A stretch of DNA of 64,000 nt from Fibrobacter sp. UWH6 (GTDB lineage Bacteria; Fibrobacterota; Fibrobacteria; Fibrobacterales; Fibrobacteraceae), in contig NZ_FRAX01000017.1 in the NCBI RefSeq assembly GCF_900142465.1, forward strand, positions 26,756-90,755. Direction: 5' to 3'. The position numbers and the translations under genes are program-made. The notes beneath the pieces are model-generated. The model was not told the DNA's origin and did not search any database. It saw nothing but the letters and a program-made list of their open reading frames with translations. Shown piece by piece: positions 44,743 to 52,854 of the stretch. Every line of letters starts with the position of its first letter. Position 1 is the first letter of the stretch.

Positions 44743-45120
44743 TTAGAGCTTGACTTCCTTAGATGCGGAAGCAGGCTGCTGAGACTGCTGGAGATTGCCC
44801 ATCTGGCAATTGCCCTGGAACACTGCACCTTCCTGGATGATCAGGAGCTTGGTCTTGATGTTACCGACAAACTGGGAGCTGTTTTCGAGAATGAGCTTTT
44901 CGGAGCAATCGATGTTGCCCTTGACAGAACCTGCAACTACTGCAGAGGTAGTCTTGATTTCGCCTTCGATGAAACCCTGCTTTTCGATAATCAGTTCGCC
45001 TTCAATTGCAACACTACCGTTGATGGTACCGGCTACGCGAACGTCGCTCTTGCCGCTAATGTCGCCCTTGATGGTTACGCTATGACCGATCTGGGTAATT
45101 TCCTGTTCCTTAACTGCCAT
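44743..45120 (-). CDS. Bactofilin
   Basis: The 125-residue protein is the right-handed beta-helix bactofilin core: IGHSVTIKGDISGKSDVRVAGTINGSVAIEGELIIEKQGFIEGE, with repeating hydrophobic turns, and short flexible ends. Bactofilins form cytoplasmic filaments that position cell-wall enzymes or, in Myxococcus, the ParABS machinery. The gene directly follows an M23 peptidase gene, a common pairing. Confidence 0.93.
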   Translation of the reverse strand: MAVKEQEITQIGHSVTIKGDISGKSDVRVAGTINGSVAIEGELIIEKQGFIEGEIKTTSAVVAGSVKGNIDCSEKLILENSSQFVGNIKTKLLIIQEGAVFQGNCQMGNLQQSQQPASASKEVKL

Positions 45121-45171
45121 TGTTTCCTCTTTGGTTAGTGAAATTTTTTATAAATCTAATTCTATAAGATA

Positions 45172-45966
45172 CTAATAGTTGAAGAATGTTTCGGGATCCA
45201 GTTCCTTTCCATCCTTCGTTATAGTATAGTGCAAGTGGGGTCCACTGGCATTGCCAGTTGCACCGATGGTACCGATGATATCACCCTTGCCGACATTGCG
45301 ACCCTTGCGGGTGCGGATTTCCTTCATATGGGAATAACTCGAAACGTAACCGTTCTGATGGTTGATGATGACGGTGTTTCCAAGTTCTTCTTTCTGCCCG
45401 GCAAATTCCACGGTGCCACTGCCCGATGCAAATACAGGATTTCCGGGCTGGGCCGAGAAGTCTGTTCCCATGTGTCCGTTCTCTTCAGAGAACTTCTTGC
45501 TGATGATGCCGACCACGGGAATCACGTTGGGAATTTTTTCAAGGCGCAGTTTTTCTTCCATGGGAATCCAGCCGCCTTCATAGTCCACATCGATCTTCTC
45601 AGAAGGAGTGTGGGCGAACTTATTCTTGTCGATAAGGCTGTTGACCTTGTTGGAATCATTTTCTACGAAGGTGCCTAGCAGGTTCTGGATTCTTTCTTCC
45701 AGAACCCAGAGGGAGTCCATGCGGTTGAACAGTTCTTCGTAGTTCTGATTCTGCTTGATCAGCTGGGCGTTGGTGACGCGCATCTTCTCGTAACGGATGA
45801 GTGTCTTGGTGACATGGCCCATCTTATAGATGAAGGCGCCGGTAACGGCAATCAGGACTACCAGGAAAATCTTGAGGAACGTGAACCATTTGGTGGAAAC
45901 ACGGAACTTCTTGATTTCCTTGGAATCTTCCGGGATAATCTGTATGGTGTAATACTTACCTTTCAC
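45172..45966 (-). CDS. Membrane-anchored M23 (LytM-type) peptidase
   Basis: One N-terminal membrane helix (FLKIFLVVLIAVTGAFIYKMG), a coiled coil, then the M23 domain with HMGTDFSAQPG (H-x3-D) and SGPHLHYTITKDG (H-x-H). All three zinc ligands are kept, so it should be an active peptidoglycan endopeptidase. Bactofilin next to M23 is a known shape-determining pair. It lies between parB and bactofilin genes in the same direction. Confidence 0.92.
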   Translation of the reverse strand: MKGKYYTIQIIPEDSKEIKKFRVSTKWFTFLKIFLVVLIAVTGAFIYKMGHVTKTLIRYEKMRVTNAQLIKQNQNYEELFNRMDSLWVLEERIQNLLGTFVENDSNKVNSLIDKNKFAHTPSEKIDVDYEGGWIPMEEKLRLEKIPNVIPVVGIISKKFSEENGHMGTDFSAQPGNPVFASGSGTVEFAGQKEELGNTVIINHQNGYVSSYSHMKEIRTRKGRNVGKGDIIGTIGATGNASGPHLHYTITKDGKELDPETFFNY

Positions 45967-45994
45967 AGTTTCCTCTGTCTAACGGAATCGCCTA

Positions 45995-47011
45995 TTAGCG
46001 GTCCATCAATTCCTGGATACGGGTCAGGTCGTCCATGCTATAGTAGTTGATGACGATGGTACCCTGGGACTGGGTGGGGTTGGTGGGTTTCAACTGAACC
46101 TTGGTTCCAAAGTAGGTTTCGAGACGATTTTCGAAATTCTTCAGGTCGGCGGAAAGTTCGATCTTGGGCTTGGGTTCTGCTGCCGGTGCGTCGACAGGTT
46201 CTTCGCCGGAAACTTCTTCGCCAGTGTGAACTTCGGGAACTTCTTCAGAAGATTCGGCAGGAGCCTGTGCTGGCTGAACTTCGTCACCGCGGATAATGGC
46301 TTCGATCTGACGGACGTTCAGACCTTCCTCGATGATGCGCTTTGCCAGTTCTTCGGCATTGTCCACCTTGTCAGAGCAAAGTGCGCGGGCTGCACCAGAG
46401 GCAATCTTGCCTTCCTGAATCCAATCCAGAACCTGGGTCGGGAGCTTCAGCAGGCGGAGTGCGTTGGTGATAGCAGAGCGGGACTTACCAACAGTCTTGG
46501 CCAAATCATCGTGGGTATAGTTGTGAAGATCGATCAACTGTTGATAAGATTGTGCAACTTCAACAGGATTCAGGTCCACACGCTGGATATTTTCGATGAG
46601 GGCCCATTCGCCCATGATCTTGTCATCCAGACTTTCGTAGACCTGGGCCTTGATAGTAGCGAGACCGGCCAGCTTGGTTGCGCGGGTACGACGTTCACCG
46701 CTGATGATCTGGTAGCGGTCGCCCACCTTGCGAACGGCGATAGGCTGGATCAGACCATGCTTCTCGATGGTTTCGGCAAGTTCAACCAGTTCGTCATCGT
46801 CAAAAGTCTTACGGGGCTGGAACGGGTTGGGGTCGATGAGATTTACGTCAATTTCGATAATTTTCTGGGAGTTATCAACAGTTTCGGCGTTTTCGACAGC
46901 ATTAGCTTCAGATTGTTGATTAGTTTCCTGGGGATTGCTAGGCTGTTCAACAGAATGATCCCTCAAAATATCAGCGAGACTACGACCCAGAGAAAAAGAC
47001 TTCTTACCCAT
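45995..47011 (-). CDS. parB: Chromosome partition protein ParB
   Basis: A CTPase/ParB clamp that binds parS and spreads. N-terminal PNPFQPRKTFDDDEL and GERRTRATKLAGL (the CTP-binding motif), then a helix-turn-helix (DDLAKTVGKSRSAITNALRLL), an acidic Pro/Glu-rich linker (residues ~220-275) and a C-terminal dimer domain. Start ATG 47011. Five parS sites lie on the right of the operon. Confidence 0.96.
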   Translation of the reverse strand: MGKKSFSLGRSLADILRDHSVEQPSNPQETNQQSEANAVENAETVDNSQKIIEIDVNLIDPNPFQPRKTFDDDELVELAETIEKHGLIQPIAVRKVGDRYQIISGERRTRATKLAGLATIKAQVYESLDDKIMGEWALIENIQRVDLNPVEVAQSYQQLIDLHNYTHDDLAKTVGKSRSAITNALRLLKLPTQVLDWIQEGKIASGAARALCSDKVDNAEELAKRIIEEGLNVRQIEAIIRGDEVQPAQAPAESSEEVPEVHTGEEVSGEEPVDAPAAEPKPKIELSADLKNFENRLETYFGTKVQLKPTNPTQSQGTIVINYYSMDDLTRIQELMDR

Positions 47012-47054
47012 AAAAATAATTTCCTTATATATATAGTTAGCTTGACTGACCTGA

Positions 47055-47840
47055 CTATTTATCCTTGTTCAGGATTTCTTCAGCCAGCTTTACATATGCC
47101 TGGGAACCGGTGCTCTGCACATCGTACAGGATAACCGGCTTGCCGTGAGACGGAGCTTCGCTCAAACGGACGTTGCGGGGAATCATGGTCTTGAAGACGG
47201 TGTCGCTCAAGTTTTCGCGGACTTCGTCAGCCACCTGCTTGCAGAGACCCAGACGGGAATCGTACATTGTCAACAGGGCACCTTCGATCTTCAAGTTGCT
47301 GTTGAGATTTTTCTGAACTTCGCGGATGGTCTTGAAAAGTTCAGTCATACCCTGCAGTGCATAATATTCACACTGCACGGGAATCAGCACGCTAGTAGCG
47401 GCTGTCAACACGTTCAATGTTAATAAGTTCAGACTGGGGGGAGCGTCGATAATGATAAATTCGAATTCCTGGGACAGGATCTTCATGATGCGTTCGAGAC
47501 GGCGTTCGCGACTCATGGCGTTCACCAGTTCGATTTCCATGACAGCCAGGTCCGGTCCGGAAGTGATCATCTTCAGGTAGTCCAGGTTGGTATCCAGAAT
47601 TGCTTCCTTGATTGTTTCATAGGTAACATTATCCGGATTTTCGGCCATGTTCAGAACTTCGTGGATATCCACGTCCTGCATTTCATTGAAACCCAGACCC
47701 TGGGATGCATTACCCTGGGGGTCCATGTCAATAAGAAGAGTCTTCTTTTCGAGGGCGGCAAAACTGGCAGCCAGGTTCACGGCGGTAGTAGTCTTGCCTA
47801 CCCCACCCTTCTGGTTGCATATAGCGATCACTTTACTCAT
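47055..47840 (-). CDS. parA: Chromosome partition ATPase ParA (Soj)
   Basis: Deviant Walker A KGGVGKTTTAVNLA at residues 11-24, DMDPQGNAS and IIIDAPPSLNLLTLN. It segregates origins along the nucleoid using ParB. The ATG overlaps the rsmG stop by 4 bases; ParB follows 43 bases later. This rsmG-parA-parB order is typical of origin-proximal DNA. Confidence 0.96.
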   Translation of the reverse strand: MSKVIAICNQKGGVGKTTTAVNLAASFAALEKKTLLIDMDPQGNASQGLGFNEMQDVDIHEVLNMAENPDNVTYETIKEAILDTNLDYLKMITSGPDLAVMEIELVNAMSRERRLERIMKILSQEFEFIIIDAPPSLNLLTLNVLTAATSVLIPVQCEYYALQGMTELFKTIREVQKNLNSNLKIEGALLTMYDSRLGLCKQVADEVRENLSDTVFKTMIPRNVRLSEAPSHGKPVILYDVQSTGSQAYVKLAEEILNKDK

Positions 47841-48535
47841 TCGTTACCTCTTGTAACTAGGGCATATTCCTGTTCTTCCTGGGGCAATGCATATTTATAT
47901 ATGTGTACTGCCGGATCGTTTTCCAGGTGAACGATGTTATTAAAACTCTTAAGGGTCACAAATTTGCCACCACGGGCTAGACCCGGCTGGGCGCGTTCCC
48001 AGTCATTTTCAAAAGTGGAAAGGGCGCGGCAACTGACAAAATCCAAATAAGCCAGGCCGGAAGTTTCGAAGCGCTTGCCTACGACAGTCATGTTGTCCAG
48101 GTGCAATTCCTTCTTCACGAAATTCATAAACTGTACGCGCTTGTTGCGAGGTTCCACAGCGTAGAATTGGACTTCGGGCATGACAATGGCTAACGGAAAA
48201 CTGGGACATCCTGCACCGGCACCCATATCAGCCCAACGCTTACCCTTCAGCTTGCTGAGGGCCTCTGCGCGAAAAGCTGCGGTGTCATCCTGAGGCGCAG
48301 CCGAAGGATCCACCAACTTACCTATATATATATAAGGCACCAGGGAGTCTGCGATGTGTCTGGATAAAAACTTCTGGGAATCCTTTTCAGAAATCAGGTT
48401 GCCGTATTCCTTGGTATCAACAACCAGGTCGGCAAAAGCATAAAGCTTTTCCAAAGTTGCAGCAGACAGTTCCACCCCGTTTGAGGAAAGAAACTGATTT
48501 AGAAGATTCTTCTGTTCTTCGTTATTTTTATACAT
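47837..48535 (-). CDS. rsmG: 16S rRNA m7G527 methyltransferase
   Basis: RsmG (GidB) methylates G527 of 16S rRNA with SAM. The SAM motif is WADMGAGAGCPSFPLAIVMP, a little different from the usual GSGAGFPG, and NKRVQFMNFV is the next conserved piece. Length 232 is normal. First gene of the rsmG-parA-parB-M23-bactofilin run. Confidence 0.9.
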   Translation of the reverse strand: MYKNNEEQKNLLNQFLSSNGVELSAATLEKLYAFADLVVDTKEYGNLISEKDSQKFLSRHIADSLVPYIYIGKLVDPSAAPQDDTAAFRAEALSKLKGKRWADMGAGAGCPSFPLAIVMPEVQFYAVEPRNKRVQFMNFVKKELHLDNMTVVGKRFETSGLAYLDFVSCRALSTFENDWERAQPGLARGGKFVTLKSFNNIVHLENDPAVHIYKYALPQEEQEYALVTRGNE

Positions 48536-48540
48536 AATGG

Positions 48541-48808
48541 TTCGTACGTTGGTGTGCTACGCACACTACATTCTCATGCTCGGTCATCCCCGTCAAGCGA
48601 GGATAGGTGCCAGAATGCAATCATTCTGTCGCGACACTCGCTATCGAATGTTGGGCTCCTACGGAGTCATTCGCTGCACCCAGGATATGTCAAAGAATAA
48701 ATTCTATGCCGCATCCTAGATTTGCAAATGTTTACTCCTTTGGAGTTTACACCCATCGGGTGTCAAATGAAAATAAACAAGTTTATTTTCGCTTTCCACC
48801 CTCGGTTG
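48541..48808. repeat. Mosaic hairpin element, family 2, locus A
   Basis: A string of hairpins: GTGTGC-tac-GCACAC (48552-48566), CAGAATG-caat-CATTCTG (48611-48628), GGCTCC-tac-GGAGTC (48653-48667), AGAAT-aa-ATTCT (48693-48704), ACTCC-ttt-GGAGT (48734-48746), ACACCC-atc-GGGTGT (48750-48764) and GAAAATAAAC-aa-GTTTATTTTC (about 48769-48790). The last part is an inverted copy of 52173-52232. Confidence 0.8.
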
Positions 48809-48824
48809 TGTTTCACGTGGAACA
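48809..48824. promoter_or_regulatory. parS site 1
   Basis: TGTTTCACGTGGAACA, one change from the ParB consensus TGTTTCACGTGAAACA. It ends the mosaic element at the edge of the proposed origin. Confidence 0.85.
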
Positions 48825-48825
48825 T

Positions 48826-49031
48826 AATTTAGATATCCCAAAAAATAAAATCAACAAAAGACGAGTTTAGCCTTTCATTTAATTAAAATATCTGTGGATA
48901 TTATTTTAATTTATGTTGGGTTTTTGTTGATAAATTTTGTGGTGATTTCGTAACTTGTTTTATAAAAAAGATTTATGTTTTGAAATGTATGTTGATGATT
49001 CGTGGATTTTTCATTTTTGAGGGGGTGTAAA
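48826..49031. other. Candidate chromosomal origin (oriC)
   Basis: AT-rich gap between rsmG and the macro-domain gene, beside a parS site. DnaA-like words on the minus strand: ATATCCACA (from ATATCTGTGGATATT), TTATCAACA (from GTTGATAA), TCATCAACA and AATCCACGA, plus long A/T runs (TTATTTTAATTTATG). Gene-strand and third-codon-base bias reverse near here, read by eye. A skew plot is needed to settle it. Confidence 0.45.
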
Positions 49032-49526
49032 ATGGTAGAAATCGAGGTGCTTCAGGGTGACATCACCAAGCTTAAAGTGGATGCCATTGTGAATGCCGCC
49101 AACTGTTCCCTGCTGGGAGGTGGCGGTGTGGACGGTGCCATCCATAGGGCTGCCGGTCGGGAACTGCTGATGGCCTGCATGAAGTTCGGAGGCTGCCAGA
49201 CGGGAGAAGCCCGGATCACTCCCGGGTTCAAGCTGCCGGCAAAGTTCGTCATCCATACCCCCGGCCCAATCTATAAAGATGGACTTCACGGGGAGCCGGA
49301 ACAGCTTAGGTCTTGCTACGAAAACTCTATGAAATTGGCTGAAGAAAACGGTTGTGAGACTGTGGCGTTCTCCGCCATTTCTACCGGGGTGTATGGCTAC
49401 CCGAAAAAGGCTGCTACCGAAATTGCCGTGAAGACAGTTCGGGAATACCCAACGCAGATTGTGAAGAAGGTAATCTTCTGCTGCTTCGGTGAAGAGATGT
49501 TGAAGATTTATCAGAAAGTTTTATAA
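49032..49526 (+). CDS. Macro-domain ADP-ribose hydrolase
   Basis: DAIVNAANCSLLGGGGVDGAIHRAAG is the ADP-ribose loop, and AFSAISTGVYGYPKKAATEIAV the second loop. It resembles MacroD/YmdB enzymes that remove ADP-ribose from protein or O-acetyl groups. Length 164. ATG at 49032 follows GAGGGGG. First plus-strand gene to the right of the proposed origin. Confidence 0.92.
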   Translation: MVEIEVLQGDITKLKVDAIVNAANCSLLGGGGVDGAIHRAAGRELLMACMKFGGCQTGEARITPGFKLPAKFVIHTPGPIYKDGLHGEPEQLRSCYENSMKLAEENGCETVAFSAISTGVYGYPKKAATEIAVKTVREYPTQIVKKVIFCCFGEEMLKIYQKVL

Positions 49527-49582
49527 AAATCCGTACCAATGGAGCCTTCCTTTGCTAGATTTTTAGCAACAGGAAGGCATTT

Positions 49583-50290
49583 ATGATTTCTGAAATTGCC
49601 CCTATTCTTGAAAAGTTGAGGGGTACCGAAGAATACGACATCCTAGTTGAAATGGATGCAGTTTACTCCCGGATCGAAGAAAAGCAACGGGAATGGTTTG
49701 AAAAGTCCAAGTTCACCTGTCCTCATGGCTGTGGCAAATGCTGTGAACATTTTGAGCCTGACTTGCTGGAAAGTGAAGCTCTTTACATGGCCGCCTGGCT
49801 GTTGTGCAATCAGCCTGACGTAGCCCAGAATGTTGCCGAAGGGAAGTTTCCTTTGATAAATGTTTCACGTGAAACTTTTGCAACATTCCAACATTGCCCC
49901 TTCTTTTGGGAGGATATTTCGGGGACGAATTTTCCAGGGCATTGCACCATTTATGGTGGCCGGGCATCCATTTGCCGCCTGTTCGGAGCTGCCGGATCTC
50001 GGGACAAGCATGGTAATGAAGTCTGGAAACCCTGCAAGTTTTACCCCGCAGAAGAACTTGCCGCCGTCAAGACTCTATCTGGCGAACCGATCCTTCATCG
50101 GCAATACACTGCAGAAGAAGTAAAGAATCTCTTTGGCGCACTCCCTCCTGTCATGAGCGACATGATGGAGCAGGAAGAGACATTTACCCCCGACGATGAT
50201 TCTTCAACATTAATCCACGATATCCTGCCTAAGTACATCCAGCGGTTAATGTGGATTGTGGATTTAAATTCTGGGAAAGATTCCATATAA
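49583..50290 (+). CDS. YkgJ-type cysteine-cluster protein
   Basis: FTCPHGCGKCCEHF, HCPFFW, GHCTIYGGRASICRLFG and KPCKFYP make the eight-cysteine cluster of YkgJ (PF03692), probably binding zinc or an Fe-S centre. The function of the family is unknown. The codons for NVSRET contain a parS site (49861-49876). The gene follows the macro gene by 57 bases. Confidence 0.86.
   Translation: MISEIAPILEKLRGTEEYDILVEMDAVYSRIEEKQREWFEKSKFTCPHGCGKCCEHFEPDLLESEALYMAAWLLCNQPDVAQNVAEGKFPLINVSRETFATFQHCPFFWEDISGTNFPGHCTIYGGRASICRLFGAAGSRDKHGNEVWKPCKFYPAEELAAVKTLSGEPILHRQYTAEEVKNLFGALPPVMSDMMEQEETFTPDDDSSTLIHDILPKYIQRLMWIVDLNSGKDSI
49861..49876. promoter_or_regulatory. parS site 2, inside a coding sequence
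   Basis: TGTTTCACGTGAAACT with the 13 central bases perfect. It lies in the YkgJ gene and is read as NVSRET. Confidence 0.85.
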
Positions 50291-50291
50291 G

Positions 50292-50317
50292 AAAAAGCCC
50301 AAGGCATTGCCCTGGGG
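50292..50317 (-). terminator. Terminator between the YkgJ gene and the 50.3 kb gene
   Basis: CCCAGGG-side stem CCCaAGG/CCcTTGGG (50298-50316) with TTTTTC on the minus strand. Confidence 0.6.
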
Positions 50318-50333
50318 ATGTTTGCAAATTGAG

Positions 50334-51122
50334 TTATTTCACAACCTTAATGGTATGTTGCTTTTGCTTGGCGGGGCGACCCATAAGATCGAATAGCTGG
50401 AACTTCTTATTTACGATTGTAGGATGAATCTTGTGTTTAAAGCCAGTTGTGCTTTCACTACCAATTTTTGAAAAATAATACTTTCCAACAAGTTCATCGT
50501 CATATATTCCCGAATAGAAAAAAGTCATTGAACTGTCAGTTGTTTCAATCCAGTATTTGGACATTGGTTCATTCTTTATGTATTCGTAGCACCTGCTGTT
50601 GTCAATAGAATCTAAGGCTATGTAATATCTGTTCATTAATTCAAATTCACCTTTATATACATCATAAAAGTATTGCAGTCCATAGATGGTATCGTTAACT
50701 GTATAATCAGTGAACATGGCTTCCATATTATCATCCGTTTTGGAGTATTGGATTGTTACTGTGGAATCCTTTTCAGTGAAATATGTCTCAGACGCAGTTA
50801 AATGGTTGTCTATGTACGTATTTGTGGTGATGGAATTATCGGCATCGTTTTGTGTGATGACTTCTTTGTATGAGAGAGTATTGCATTCATCAGTGCATCT
50901 TGTTACGCTTTCTATAGCGCCATTTTTATCACGATTAAATGTGGTATGAGCATAGTAGAAACCACTTAGATCGCTACCATTTATGGACTGAGTGCTGTCT
51001 AAGGTATATGTATTATCAAATTTTTTTGATCCACCATAATTAGAAATTGAAAATGCTTCTATGCAGTTAATGGCATGTGCAGAAAAAACAAAAGATGCGA
51101 CTAAAAGAAAAATCTTCTTCAT
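50334..51122 (-). CDS. Secreted protein, paralogue of the gene at 54853
   Basis: Signal MKKIFLLVASFVFSAHA then NCIEAF. About 245 residues of beta-rich sequence with repeating polar strands (TVTIQYSKTDDNMEAMF). The C-terminus KFQLFDLMGRPAKQKQHTIKVVK resembles the end of the 54853 gene (KFQYFDLKGRPAK) and short versions of type IX sorting tails. Family unknown. ATG at 51122 sits after a GGAGG site (ATATAACCTCCT). Confidence 0.68.
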   Translation of the reverse strand: MKKIFLLVASFVFSAHAINCIEAFSISNYGGSKKFDNTYTLDSTQSINGSDLSGFYYAHTTFNRDKNGAIESVTRCTDECNTLSYKEVITQNDADNSITTNTYIDNHLTASETYFTEKDSTVTIQYSKTDDNMEAMFTDYTVNDTIYGLQYFYDVYKGEFELMNRYYIALDSIDNSRCYEYIKNEPMSKYWIETTDSSMTFFYSGIYDDELVGKYYFSKIGSESTTGFKHKIHPTIVNKKFQLFDLMGRPAKQKQHTIKVVK

Positions 51123-51349
51123 ATAACCTCCTATGTTGATGTCATTCTGCTTTTGCAAGTGCCAATATAGAAAAAGTCCCCCGCAAGATTTGTACCCAAA
51201 AAAATGAATTTTCTTTTTGACAATTCCTTTAGAGGTGCCGATATAACAAGTGAGGGCTGGTTACCCTCCCGTACTAGTCATACGGTTCTCCTATGGTTGG
51301 AAAATCCCCGGGGCGATTGCCTCGGGGATTTTTTGTCCAAATGTTAGTA
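51123..51349. other. Intergenic hairpins before the PhzF gene end
   Basis: No gene. GAGGG-ctggtta-CCCTC (51251-51267) is followed by AATCCCCG/CGGGGATT (51306-51331) with TTTTTT on the plus strand; on the minus strand the second is the terminator of the PhzF gene. A short plus-strand RNA ending here is possible. Confidence 0.5.
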
Positions 51350-52138
51350 TTAGCAGTTCAATTCGCTAACGGAATAGAGGGTAGCTTTCCCTGCCAGGGT
51401 CATTCTTTCGCCCTCGATTTTACAGTAGAGTGTGCCTCCCCTTCGGGATGCCTGCCTTGCGATAATCTCAGGTTTTCCCATCTTGCCACTCCAATAAGGA
51501 GCGATGTGGCAATGCCCGGAACCGCAGACCGGGTCTTCGCTGATGGCAATTTTCGGACCGAAGCTTCTGGAGACGCAGTCTTCCTTGGTGCCTTTAGCGG
51601 TAACATGAACAAGAAGACCTGGCAATTCCTTCACCTTGTCAAAGTCCGGCTTCATGTTTTCGATGGTGTCCTCGAAGTCAAAGACGCAGAGCATGTCGCG
51701 ACCCATGTAGGCTTCCGAGGGCCTTGCACCCAGGGCGGCTTCCATTTCATCTGTAACGGGGATGGGCTTCAGGTCATAAACCGGGAAATTCATTTCATAA
51801 AGATCCCCGTTCTTGTTGACTGTTAACTGGCCACTCATTGTCTCGAATATGATTTTTTGAGTCGTCTGTTCATAAAAGTTGAAAAGTACGAATGCGGTGG
51901 CTAGAGTAGCATGGCCGCAAAGATCAACCTCATCGCTAGGGGTAAACCAGCGAAGGTGATACTTGGGGATGCTTTCGTCATTCCCGGTTTTTACCACAAA
52001 GGCTGTCTCGGAGAAATTGTTTTCGAATGCAATGTTATGCATTAGTGAAACTTCCGGCCATTTGTCCAGAATACAAATTGCAGCCTGGTTACCATGGAAT
52101 AAGGTATCGGAAAATGCATCGACGATATACTGTTTCAT
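51350..52138 (-). CDS. PhzF-family isomerase/epimerase
   Basis: DAFSDTLFHGNQAAICIL, NFSETAFV (catalytic Glu), DEVDLCGHATLATAFVLF and SEDPVCGSGHC are the family motifs. Length 262 is usual. PhzF-like proteins isomerise small acids through an acid-base Glu; stand-alone copies have no known substrate. No phenazine genes nearby. Confidence 0.9.
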   Translation of the reverse strand: MKQYIVDAFSDTLFHGNQAAICILDKWPEVSLMHNIAFENNFSETAFVVKTGNDESIPKYHLRWFTPSDEVDLCGHATLATAFVLFNFYEQTTQKIIFETMSGQLTVNKNGDLYEMNFPVYDLKPIPVTDEMEAALGARPSEAYMGRDMLCVFDFEDTIENMKPDFDKVKELPGLLVHVTAKGTKEDCVSRSFGPKIAISEDPVCGSGHCHIAPYWSGKMGKPEIIARQASRRGGTLYCKIEGERMTLAGKATLYSVSELNC

Positions 52139-52156
52139 ACCAAAGAATATATAAAA

Positions 52157-52172
52157 TGTTTCACGTGGAACA
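52157..52172. promoter_or_regulatory. parS site 3
   Basis: TGTTTCACGTGGAACA, identical to site 1. It begins the inverted copy of the family 2 element, 19 bases upstream of the PhzF start. Confidence 0.85.
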
Positions 52173-52407
52173 CAACCGAGGGTGGAAAGCGAAAATATGC
52201 TTGCATATTTTCATTTGACACCCGATGGGTGTAGGACTAATGTCGAAGACATTAGTCCCAACATGCAGGGTGTAGCATGCGAAGCATGCCAACCTGCGAT
52301 GACGAGTGCCACGGCGGGGAGCTTGCTCCCGATGTAATAATTCTGATTATGCAAGCGCCAACATGCAGGATGTTGTGTGCGGAGCACGCCAACGTCGGGG
52401 TGAGTTA
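52173..52407. repeat. Mosaic hairpin element, family 2, locus B
   Basis: Continues from parS: GAAAATATGC-tt hairpin (52191-52212), ACACCC-gat-GGGTGT (52218-52232), GGACTAATGTC-gaa-GACATTAGTCC (52234-52258), GCATGC-gaa-GCATGC (52275-52289), GGGAGC-tt-GCTCCC (52318-52330), GTGTGC-gga-GCACGC (52375-52389). Linkers CAACATGCAGG and TGTTG recur. Confidence 0.8.
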
Positions 52408-52436
52408 TCCACTTTGCGAGAGAAGTAGAAAATTAT

Positions 52437-52817
52437 TTATACGGTCAGTTCTACTAGATTGCCTTCGGGATCTTGAACCACACTTTCGTAGTATCCATCC
52501 CCCGTCGTTCGAGGCTGCCCTATAATGGTAATGCCATCGGCTTCCATCTGGGCGGTCAACTTGTCTACCATATCCTTGGACCCTAGGGATATTGCCACAT
52601 GACACCATCCTAAATGTGGATTGGGTATTGAAGATTCGATGTCGTTCCGGTGCATTACCTCAATGCGGGCGCCTCCATCAAAAGTAAGGAACCTGCTGGT
52701 GAAACCCTTGGCAGGATTATGGTATTCTGGATGAATCGTAGCTTCCAGATACTTTTCATAGAAGGCGCAAACTTTCTCGATGTCTTTGACCCAAATGGCA
52801 ACGTGATCTATTTTCAT
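52437..52817 (-). CDS. VOC-family (glyoxalase-fold) protein
   Basis: IDHVAIWVKDIEKVCAFYEKYLEA is the first half and HVAISLGSKDMVDKLTAQMEADGI the second; RIEVMH and EGNLVELTV hold the Glu ligands. All four metal ligands (His, Glu, His, Glu) are kept, so a lyase or isomerase activity is possible. Length 126. No pathway neighbours. Confidence 0.87.
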   Translation of the reverse strand: MKIDHVAIWVKDIEKVCAFYEKYLEATIHPEYHNPAKGFTSRFLTFDGGARIEVMHRNDIESSIPNPHLGWCHVAISLGSKDMVDKLTAQMEADGITIIGQPRTTGDGYYESVVQDPEGNLVELTV

Positions 52818-52854
52818 AGGGTCAATATATAAATAATAGGGTGCTTCGAATCGG

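Noticed and set aside
51240..51300. The hairpin-rich stretch as a riboswitch
   Set aside because: No known aptamer consensus was recognised and it lies after, not before, its nearest genes.
48541..52407. Family 2 elements as integron attC sites (CAAC/GTTG flanks)
   Set aside because: Only some copies resemble RYYYAAC/GTTRRRY, there is no integrase and the genes between are not in cassettes.
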